A DNA stretch of 9,421 bases from NCBI GenBank assembly GCA_050291585.1, contig JBNKKA010000167.1, forward strand, positions 1 through 9,421. Direction: 5' to 3'. The position numbers and the translations under genes are program-made. Positions 1 through 6,230 of this stretch are shown piece by piece. Below the pieces are notes generated by a model, which saw only the letters and a program-made list of their open reading frames with translations, did no database searches and had not been told where the DNA came from. The stretch is from JASJCL01 sp050291585. GTDB taxonomy: Bacteria > Desulfobacterota > Desulfobacteria > Desulfobacterales > Desulfosarcinaceae. Position 1 is the stretch's first letter. Each line of letters opens with the position of its first letter.

Positions 1-2040
1 GTGGGCGAGTCCATTTATGTTCAGCGGCGCCGGGGCGTGCCGCCCCTGCGCGCGGCCGTGGACGGCTGCATCGAGGTGGGCATGCCGGTGGTGGCCGCGG
101 TGGTGACCACCATAGTGGCCTTCATTCCCCTGGCCTACGTGGGCGGCATCATGGGCAAGTTCATCGCCATCCTGCCGGTGGTGGTGATTGCCTGTCTGCT
201 GGTCTCCCTGATCGAGTGCCTGATACTGTTGCCGGCCCACTTGAGCCATCTCCCCGACCTCAACCAGGACATCAGTGACCGCAACCTCTTCGTGCGCATC
301 TTTGAGACCATCCACCGCTCCACCAGCCGGGGAATGGAGTGGTTTGTGGAACACATCTACACCCCCTTTCTCAGCCAAGCCCTCTACTGGCGCTATATCA
401 GCTTCTGCACCGCCATCGCCGTGCTGCTCCTCACCCTGGGGCTGGTGCGTGGCGGCATCCTCAAATTTGAAGTCTTCCCCGAGATTGACGGCTTCGTCAT
501 GACGAGTACGGTGACCTTTCCCGACGGCACGCCCCCGACAGTCACGGCCGACGCCATCGCCCAGATGGATGCCGCCCTCCTGCGCCTAGACGAGAAAACC
601 GAGACCCTCACCGGCGAAGCCATGCTGGTGGACCGCCTCAGCCTGGTGGGTCAGACCCTCGAGGATATCCCCCAGCGGGGGCCTTACGTGGGATCAGTGC
701 AGGCCATCCTGCTGCCCTCCGAGCGTCGCGGCGTTCACAGCAAGGACCTCATGGTGCAGTGGGAGGAGGAGATCGGCAGCATACCGGGGGTGAAATCCCT
801 CACCTTTGCCGGCCTCTCCCACGGGCCGCCGGGCGCGCCCATCGAGATCTGGCTGCAGGGCCAACAGATGGATACCATTCTGGCGGCAGCCGACGACCTG
901 AAGGAGCGGCTGCGGCGCTTTGAGGGAGTCTATCAGATCCGCTCCGACTTCTCGCCCGGCAAGAACGAGATGCGCTTGACCCTCAAGCCCGAGGCGAGCA
1001 GTTTGGGGCCCACCGTGAATGACCTAGCCCGCCAGGTCTACGGTGGCTTTTACGGCCAGGAGGCCGTGCGCCTGCAGCGGGGCCGCGACGACGTGCGCGT
1101 CAAGGTGCGTTATACGGCCGAGGAGCGCCGCCGCATCAGCGACCTGGAGCAGATGCGCATCCGCACCCCCACCGGTCGTGAGGTACCCCTTATGTCGGTG
1201 ACCCAGATCGACTATGCGCCCGGTTACGCTACCATCACCCGCACCAATGGTCTGCGGCGCGTGGCGGTCAGCGCCGATGTGGACAGCCACAAGGCAAACA
1301 CCAATGAAATTCTGGCTGAACTGGCGAGCGGCTATTTCCCTGAGCTCAAACATCGCTACCCCGGCCTCATGGTGGCCGTCCAGGGTGAGCAGAAGAAGAT
1401 GCGAGAGAGCTTCGGTACACTCAAGGTGGGTTTTCCTCTGGCCATTGTCGGCATCTTCATCATCATCGCCACTATGTTCCGCAGCTATGCCCAGCCTTTC
1501 GTGATCATGTTCACAGTGCCCTTCGGCATCATCGGCGCCATCCTGGGCCACCTGATCCTGGGCTTTAATCTCTCCATATTGAGCATTTTCGGCATGGTGG
1601 CCCTCACCGGGGTGGTGGTCAACGACGCCATCATCCTCATCGAACGGATCAACAGCAACCTCGCCGCAGGGATGCCCTTCTTCGAGGCCATCATCCAGGG
1701 CGGGGCGCGCCGCTTCCGGGCCATCGTGCTGACCACCCTGAGTACGGTTGGCGGACTGATCCCCATGATCATGGAGACCGACCTGCAGGCCCGCGGTCTT
1801 ATCCCCATGGCCATCAGCTTGGCCGCCGGGGTGGCCTTCGCCACCCTTCTGACCCTGATTCTGGTTCCCAGCCTGCTGGCCATCCTCAGCGATTTCCGCC
1901 TCCTCTACCACCGCCTGCGCCACGGCCACTGGGTACGCCGAGTGACGGTGGAACCGGCCCGCGACCGTCACACCGACCTGTTGAATACGGCGCCGGCGAA
2001 TGCGTCACCAGCCAGTGCCCCCGAACCCGCTAAAGAGTGA
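1..2040 (+). CDS. RND efflux pump, inner-membrane permease subunit (AcrB/HAE1-like), 5'-truncated by the window edge
   Basis: Proton-driven inner-membrane transporter subunit of a tripartite efflux system. Only the C-terminal 679 codons are present, about two thirds of a usual pump of roughly 1000-1050 residues. The first codon GTG is not a start. It encodes the Val of the TM4 tail (VGESIY), which in the family directly follows the Asp-containing proton-relay motif, so the gene begins upstream. Visible in order: TM5 and TM6 (about residues 30-81), ending in the LLPAHL signature; TM7 (131-153); the second large periplasmic porter/docking region (about 155-470) starting at the FPEIDG motif; then TM8-TM12 (477-629), with GVVVNDAIILIE in TM10 (Asn541-Asp542). 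A cytoplasmic tail of about 50 residues rich in Ala, Pro and Arg ends the protein. The stop lies 5 nt before the ATG of the next gene, so the two are co-transcribed. Its adaptor gene is presumably upstream. The family is certain; the substrate is unknown. Confidence 0.95.
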   Translation: MGESIYVQRRRGVPPLRAAVDGCIEVGMPVVAAVVTTIVAFIPLAYVGGIMGKFIAILPVVVIACLLVSLIECLILLPAHLSHLPDLNQDISDRNLFVRIFETIHRSTSRGMEWFVEHIYTPFLSQALYWRYISFCTAIAVLLLTLGLVRGGILKFEVFPEIDGFVMTSTVTFPDGTPPTVTADAIAQMDAALLRLDEKTETLTGEAMLVDRLSLVGQTLEDIPQRGPYVGSVQAILLPSERRGVHSKDLMVQWEEEIGSIPGVKSLTFAGLSHGPPGAPIEIWLQGQQMDTILAAADDLKERLRRFEGVYQIRSDFSPGKNEMRLTLKPEASSLGPTVNDLARQVYGGFYGQEAVRLQRGRDDVRVKVRYTAEERRRISDLEQMRIRTPTGREVPLMSVTQIDYAPGYATITRTNGLRRVAVSADVDSHKANTNEILAELASGYFPELKHRYPGLMVAVQGEQKKMRESFGTLKVGFPLAIVGIFIIIATMFRSYAQPFVIMFTVPFGIIGAILGHLILGFNLSILSIFGMVALTGVVVNDAIILIERINSNLAAGMPFFEAIIQGGARRFRAIVLTTLSTVGGLIPMIMETDLQARGLIPMAISLAAGVAFATLLTLILVPSLLAILSDFRLLYHRLRHGHWVRRVTVEPARDRHTDLLNTAPANASPASAPEPAKE

Positions 2041-2045
2041 AGCCA

Positions 2046-3458
2046 ATGTATAAGAACGCCTTGAATTTAGGAATTCTCCTTCTCATCGTCGCGGCCCTCA
2101 GCTTACCAGGGATAGTCGACGCAGCCGATAATGAAGCGGTCACCGAACTGGCAGACTTGCAAGCGCTGACCCTGCCGGTCGCCGCCCGATTGGCCGTGGC
2201 CGGCAACCCCTCCCTGGCGGCGGCCGCCGAGCGGGTGCGTCAGGCCAAAGCGCGCCTGGACCAGGCCCGTTCCGTCTGGTTCCCCCGCCTGGATGCCGGC
2301 GCCGGGGCAACGCGCGTCGATCTGGCAGAGAACGACTATCAGAGCGCCCTGGCCCAGGCGCGTTTCTTCAACCCCGCAGCCACAGTGGACGATCCCCAGG
2401 ACAATTATACGGCCGGCCTCACCGCCACCTGGGTGCTCTTCAACGGTTTCGAACGCGAGTTCAACCAGGCCGCCGCGCGCTATGGCTTAGAAGAGAGTGC
2501 GGCCTCCCGGGCCGACGTCCGCCGTTTGCTCCTCAGCGGCGTGGTGGGCGCCTATTATAATGGACAACTGGCCGCCCAGAACCTGGCCATCGCCCAGGCA
2601 GACAAAGCGTTTTTCGAACGTCAGCTCAAGGAGGCTGACGCGCGCTACCGTGCCGGCACCGGAGCCCTCAGCGACATTCTCAACTTCAAGATCCGCGTTA
2701 ACGCCGCCCAGGCCGACCTGATCACCGCCCGGCGTGCCCAGGCGGTATCCCGACATGCTTTGGCAGTCCTGTTGGGCCTGGCCGAAGCAGCGCTGCCCGC
2801 CAGCCTCCCCCTGGCGGCCATGTCACCGGAGCGTGAGGGCGAGATGGCGCCCCTGGATGTGAATCAACTACTCACCCAGGCGGTCGAGAGACGCCCCGAC
2901 CTGAGCCAGGCGCGCCTCGGGTTGCAGCGCCTGGAAGCCTCTGTGGGTGCCGCCCGGGCCGGATATTGGCCCACCCTTTCGGCAAATGGGGCAGTGGAGG
3001 GGGACCGATCGGCGGATGCGGGCTTTGAAAGCGACGATTTCGGCAGCCGCGTCGGCCTCAACCTGACGATCAACCTCTTCGCCGGGGGCCTCACCTGCGC
3101 GAAGGTGAGCGAGGCTCAGGCCGCTGTAGAGGAGGGCCGCCGTCAGCAGGCCGACCTGGAGATTAAGGTCCGCCAGGCCGTGCGCGACGCCGCCACTGCC
3201 CTGAACAGTGCCCGGGAGCAGCTCAGCCTCCAGCGCGCCAACGCCGACCTGGTTCGCGAGAACCGCGACCTGGTTGAGAAAGAGTACCTGGCCGGCCAGG
3301 GCTCCCTGGTGCGTCTCAACGAGGCCCAACGGGACCTCAGCACCGCCCAGAGCCGTCTGGCTCTGGCCTTGGTGTCGCTGCGCCAGGCCTGGTACGGCCT
3401 GCAGTCTGAAACCGGGTCGCTGGCCGCGGCCCTGGGGGTGACCGATGACCCTCGTTAA
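2046..3458 (+). CDS. TolC-like outer-membrane efflux protein (OEP family), partner of the upstream RND pump
   Basis: Outer-membrane channel subunit expected to trimerise into a beta-barrel plus periplasmic alpha-tunnel and to dock on the pump encoded just upstream. From ATG 2046 it is 470 residues, a usual length for the family. A signal peptide is visible: Lys3, a hydrophobic core around residues 8-20, then a VDA-type cleavage site near residue 26. Two OEP repeats follow (about 38-245 and 270-455). Each has long Ala/Gln/Arg-rich helices and a strand segment, with the family-typical NLFAGGLT turn near residues 344-351. I chose ATG 2046 because a GAG lies 8 nt upstream. A GTG at 2037, overlapping the upstream stop as GTGA, would add three residues (MKP) but has no Shine-Dalgarno. 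The tight junction suggests translational coupling. The protein has a single cysteine (Cys351), where related proteins often carry Arg. Confidence 0.93.
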   Translation: MYKNALNLGILLLIVAALSLPGIVDAADNEAVTELADLQALTLPVAARLAVAGNPSLAAAAERVRQAKARLDQARSVWFPRLDAGAGATRVDLAENDYQSALAQARFFNPAATVDDPQDNYTAGLTATWVLFNGFEREFNQAAARYGLEESAASRADVRRLLLSGVVGAYYNGQLAAQNLAIAQADKAFFERQLKEADARYRAGTGALSDILNFKIRVNAAQADLITARRAQAVSRHALAVLLGLAEAALPASLPLAAMSPEREGEMAPLDVNQLLTQAVERRPDLSQARLGLQRLEASVGAARAGYWPTLSANGAVEGDRSADAGFESDDFGSRVGLNLTINLFAGGLTCAKVSEAQAAVEEGRRQQADLEIKVRQAVRDAATALNSAREQLSLQRANADLVRENRDLVEKEYLAGQGSLVRLNEAQRDLSTAQSRLALALVSLRQAWYGLQSETGSLAAALGVTDDPR

Positions 3459-3469
3459 AAAGTGATCGT

Positions 3470-3497
3470 TTGAATCCTATGCAGCGCAATTTATAGA
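3470..3497 (+). promoter_or_regulatory. Candidate sigma70-type promoter for the second efflux operon
   Basis: A -35-like TTGAAT (3470-3475) is followed after 16 nt by a -10-like TATAGA (3492-3497). Each matches 4 of 6 consensus bases. This lies in the most AT-rich part of the gap and would start transcription near 3504, giving a leader of about 130 nt before the ATG at 3638. It was found by eye only; chance matches of this quality are common in AT-rich DNA. Confidence 0.3.
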
Positions 3498-3623
3498 AAC
3501 CTAGCGCACATGGTGATTGATTTTTGCGACCTAACCTGAGAGAAATGGGGACTTACCGTGTCTTTCGCAACATCCACCACCAATTCGATCCCCTACGCTA
3601 GATCCTGTAACCCGTGTACCATC

Positions 3624-3629
3624 GGAGGT
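3624..3629 (+). promoter_or_regulatory. Strong ribosome binding site that fixes the start of the second OMF gene
   Basis: GGAGGT lies 8 nt before ATG 3638, an ideal Shine-Dalgarno distance. It decides the start: the upstream in-frame GTG at 3614 would place this site inside the coding region and would lengthen the N-terminal region of an otherwise well-formed signal peptide. Confidence 0.85.
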
Positions 3630-3637
3630 ATCTTCCT

Positions 3638-4984
3638 ATGTCAACCTTGATCCGCAGCAAACACCGCACCCTGCGGACCCTGGCCGGCGCATTAGCCGGC
3701 CTGGCGCTCATGCTGGCTTCGCCCGCAGCGGCCGAAAGCGTCCCTAAATTCGGTCTCAACGACCTCTACCAGCGGGCTGTGGACGGCGCCGAGCAGATCC
3801 AGCAGGCCCGCGAGGCGGTCTTCATCACCCGCCAGACCAAGACCAAGGCCATCAGCGTGCTGCAGCCCAGCGTGACCGCCTTTGGCGACGCCACCCGCTA
3901 CGCCCAAAAAGAGACCTACATGGGCAACCGCATCACCCCAGAGTCCCAGGTCAACTGGGGGGTGCGCATGGATCAGTCCTTTACCCTCAACGGCAAGGAG
4001 TTCACTGCCCTCAAGATCGCCAAGACCGACATCCAGCGCAGTGAATACGACCTGGACGCCACCACAGAGGCCTATCTCTTCCAAATCGCCAGTGCCTTCT
4101 ATGACGTCCTCAAGGCCGATGAGGCCGTGGCCATCTCCGAGGCCAATGTCCGTCGTTTGAAGACCCAGGTGGATTCGGTCACCTCCCGCCTCAAGCTGGA
4201 GGAGGTGGCCAAGACCGAGCTGTTCCGTACCAACGCTGAGTTGTCCGGGGCGCGCAAGGATGTGATCGTGGCTCAGAACCTGCTTCACCTGGCCCGGGCC
4301 GTGCTCGCTCGCCTGGTGGATCTACCGCAGGCCTATGACCTGATCCCTCCGTCGCCCATGGCGGGTGATGCCGAGGCGCCCGACCTCGAAGCGCTCAAGC
4401 TCAAGGCCCTGGACCACCGGGCCGAGATGAAGGCCCTCAACCTGACAGTGAATTTGGCCGCCGACGAGGTTAAATTTACCCGCGGCGACTACTGGCCCAG
4501 CGTGGGCCTCACCGGCATGTACGCCAACAGCGACGCGACGCCATCGGAACCCTATGAACCCGTGGACAGCCTTTCGGTGGGCGTCAACCTGACCTTCAGG
4601 CTCTGGGACGGCGGGCTGCGCCGGGCCAACCTGGAACAGGCCCTCGCCCGCCAGCGCCAGGCCGAGCAACAACAGCGCGACACGGCCAGGGCCATCATCG
4701 TTGAGGTGGAACGCGCCTTCCTCAACCTCTCCACCCGCCAAAGCACTTTAGCGGCACTCAAGGATCAACTTCGATTTGCGAAGGAGAACTTCACCGCCGT
4801 GGAACGCCAGTTCAAATACGGCCTGGCCAACAGCGTTGACGTAGTGGACGCCAACACCCTGTTGACCACTGCCGAACGCCAGCTGGCCGACGCCCGTTTG
4901 AGCCTGGAGTTGAGCCGCCTCGAACTGGAACGCGCCACGGGCACCTTTCTGGTGGCCCACGGGCCGAAAAGCAAAAACCCGTGA
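3638..4984 (+). CDS. TolC-like outer-membrane efflux protein (OEP family), first gene of the second efflux operon
   Basis: Outer-membrane channel of the second tripartite system. It has 448 residues from ATG 3638, typical of the family. The signal peptide is clear: a basic N-region (Arg6, Lys8, Arg10, Arg13), a hydrophobic Leu/Ala core to about residue 28, and an AAA cleavage site after residue 32. Two OEP repeats follow. The first starts near the LNDLYQRAVDGAEQIQQA helix, and the second carries the usual Tyr-Trp-Pro strand start (YWPSVGLTG, around residue 286) and the LWDGGLRRANLEQA turn. The C-terminal helix keeps the family-like FKYGLANSVDVVDANT segment. No cysteine is present. It differs throughout from the outer-membrane factor at 2046-3458, so the two are not a recent duplication. 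It lies 73 nt upstream of the adaptor gene with no visible terminator between, so the three genes should form one transcript. Family assignment is secure; cargo is unknown. Confidence 0.94.
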   Translation: MSTLIRSKHRTLRTLAGALAGLALMLASPAAAESVPKFGLNDLYQRAVDGAEQIQQAREAVFITRQTKTKAISVLQPSVTAFGDATRYAQKETYMGNRITPESQVNWGVRMDQSFTLNGKEFTALKIAKTDIQRSEYDLDATTEAYLFQIASAFYDVLKADEAVAISEANVRRLKTQVDSVTSRLKLEEVAKTELFRTNAELSGARKDVIVAQNLLHLARAVLARLVDLPQAYDLIPPSPMAGDAEAPDLEALKLKALDHRAEMKALNLTVNLAADEVKFTRGDYWPSVGLTGMYANSDATPSEPYEPVDSLSVGVNLTFRLWDGGLRRANLEQALARQRQAEQQQRDTARAIIVEVERAFLNLSTRQSTLAALKDQLRFAKENFTAVERQFKYGLANSVDVVDANTLLTTAERQLADARLSLELSRLELERATGTFLVAHGPKSKNP

Positions 4985-5044
4985 GGTCATCTTCCCCTGT
5001 TGATGATTAACGCGTAAGCCCAACCATCGAAGGAACCGTTAAAA

Positions 5045-5050
5045 AGAGGT
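5045..5050 (+). promoter_or_regulatory. Ribosome binding site of the adaptor gene
   Basis: AGAGGT ends 7 nt before ATG 5058. It supports this start and independent ribosome entry despite the 73-nt gap after the outer-membrane factor gene. The gap (4985-5057) shows no hairpin plus T-run terminator. Confidence 0.7.
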
Positions 5051-5057
5051 TAGCCCC

Positions 5058-6230
5058 ATGCAAAACGAACAATTGACACCGCCGAACACAGATAATCAAC
5101 CCTCACCGCCACCACCCCAAAAACGCAGTTGGTTGTGGCGTCTGATTCCCTTGGGTTTTCTCCTGCTCCTGGCCCTGGTCATCGTCCTCCTGGCCGGGCG
5201 GATCAAATCCGAAGCCGAGGCCCTCCAGGAAGAGAAAGCGGCCGCCTTGAAGCTGAAGCAGCCGGACATCAACGTGGTCTCCCTGGCCCTGACCCCCAGC
5301 ACCATTCGGGACCGCATCAGCCTGCCCGCTTCGGTGATGCCCTGGGTCAACCTGACCGTCTCGGCCGAGGTGCGCGGCAAGGTGACTACCCTCTCGGTCC
5401 GCGAGGGCCAACGTGTCTCCAAGGGCGACGTCATCGCCCACTTGGACACGCGCGACTATGAGAACAGTTTGCGATCCACCAAGGCTTCCCTGGCCGCCGC
5501 CAAGGCCAGCCTCAAACGGCTCACCGAGCTGCAACGCGAGCGCCTCTCCACCCGCAGCCAACTCGACGATGCCGTGGCCCAGGTGGAAAACTACCAAGCG
5601 GCCATGGACACGGCGGCCCTCAACCTGGAACGCTGCGCCATCACGGCCCCCATGGACGGCATCATCAACCAGCGCCACATCGAAAGCGGCCAATACCTCA
5701 ACGTGGCCGACCCGGTGGTGGAGATCCTCCAGATCGACCGGGTCAAGATCATCGTGGGCATCCCCGAATCCGATGTGGAGGCCGTGCGCCGCCTGGACAG
5801 TTTCGAGGTAACCATCGACGCCTTGGACGGGCGTAAATTCACCGCCAAGAAATACTTTCTGTCAAAGACCGCCGACAGCCAGGCGCGCGTCTACCCTCTG
5901 GAACTGGCCCTGGACAACCGCAAGCACGAGATCCTGCCCGATATGTTCGCCCGGGTGGAGGTCGTCAAAGAGGAGGTGGTCGACAGCCTGTCAATACCCC
6001 TCTACGCCATCATATCACGCAACGACCAGCATCTGGTCTATGTGGTGGAGGACAATGTGGCCAAGGCGCGCGAGGTTGATCTGGGAATCCAGCAGGGTTG
6101 GCGCATCCAGGCCAAATCGGGCCTCAACTCCGGCGACAATGTGATCGTGGTGGGCCAGCGCAGCGTTAACGATGGTACCGCCGTCAAGGTGGTGCGCACC
6201 ATCAGTGACATTAAGGAGCTGAATCAGTAA
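5058..6230 (+). CDS. RND efflux periplasmic adaptor (membrane fusion protein, HlyD/AcrA family)
   Basis: Periplasmic adaptor that bridges the RND pump and the outer-membrane channel; 390 residues, normal for the family. Residues 1-24 are a Pro/Gln/Asn-rich cytoplasmic tail ending in Lys-Arg. One transmembrane anchor follows (about 29-47). There is no lipobox cysteine, so it is an anchored rather than lipidated adaptor. Next come the first half of the biotinyl-lipoyl domain (about 98-131, with VRGKVTTLSVREGQRVSKGD), an alpha-helical hairpin (132-192), the second lipoyl half (194-223, AITAPMDGIINQRHIESGQY), a beta-barrel (about 226-305) and the membrane-proximal domain to the end. The hairpin tip has Arg154-x3-Leu158-x6-Thr165, which lines up with the Arg-Leu-Ser channel-binding motif of AcrA. 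The gene overlaps the pump gene by one base (TAATG), a sign of translational coupling and of fixed stoichiometry between the two inner-membrane partners. Confidence 0.95.
   Translation: MQNEQLTPPNTDNQPSPPPPQKRSWLWRLIPLGFLLLLALVIVLLAGRIKSEAEALQEEKAAALKLKQPDINVVSLALTPSTIRDRISLPASVMPWVNLTVSAEVRGKVTTLSVREGQRVSKGDVIAHLDTRDYENSLRSTKASLAAAKASLKRLTELQRERLSTRSQLDDAVAQVENYQAAMDTAALNLERCAITAPMDGIINQRHIESGQYLNVADPVVEILQIDRVKIIVGIPESDVEAVRRLDSFEVTIDALDGRKFTAKKYFLSKTADSQARVYPLELALDNRKHEILPDMFARVEVVKEEVVDSLSIPLYAIISRNDQHLVYVVEDNVAKAREVDLGIQQGWRIQAKSGLNSGDNVIVVGQRSVNDGTAVKVVRTISDIKELNQ
6213..6218 (+). promoter_or_regulatory. Ribosome binding site of the second RND pump gene, inside the adaptor coding sequence
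   Basis: AAGGAG lies 11 nt before ATG 6230, inside the last codons of the adaptor gene. With the one-base TAATG overlap it supports 6230 as the start. The spacing is slightly long, so terminating ribosomes restarting at the overlap may contribute. Confidence 0.6.

Larger units (their letters stand above)
3459..3637. other. Intergenic region separating the two efflux operons
   Basis: This 179-nt gap is the only substantial non-coding stretch and is visibly richer in A and T than the genes around it. It holds a plausible promoter (3470-3497), an 18-codon open frame of doubtful meaning (3545-3601) and the ribosome binding site of the next gene (3624-3629). I looked for a GC-rich hairpin followed by a T-run after the stop at 3458 and did not find one. 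Read-through from the first operon therefore remains possible. No clear inverted-repeat operator stands out. Confidence 0.7.

Noticed and set aside
1840..1860. A 21-base near-repeat of the window's last 21 bases (9401-9421)
   Set aside because: Both encode the conserved ATLLTLI segment of TM12 in the two homologous pumps. It reflects protein homology and codon preference, not a mobile or regulatory repeat.
1024..1971. A 315-codon open frame on the minus strand
   Set aside because: It is antisense to the first RND pump and has the same His/Asp/Gly-rich shadow composition, including the reverse image of the TM10 motif. No ribosome binding site or domain supports it.
2037..2045. GTG start for the first outer-membrane factor, overlapping the pump stop as GTGA
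   Set aside because: A 4-nt overlap is a common arrangement, but no Shine-Dalgarno precedes this GTG, while ATG 2046 has a GAG 8 nt upstream and a good signal peptide. It remains a possible alternative that adds three residues.
3614..3637. GTG start for the second outer-membrane factor
   Set aside because: It would put the strong GGAGGT ribosome binding site inside the coding region and add eight residues before a normal signal peptide.
4985..5057. Near-palindromic TTAACGCGTAA in the gap before the adaptor gene as an operator or terminator
   Set aside because: It is short, imperfect, lacks a following T-run and lies between genes that should be co-transcribed. It is too weak to call.
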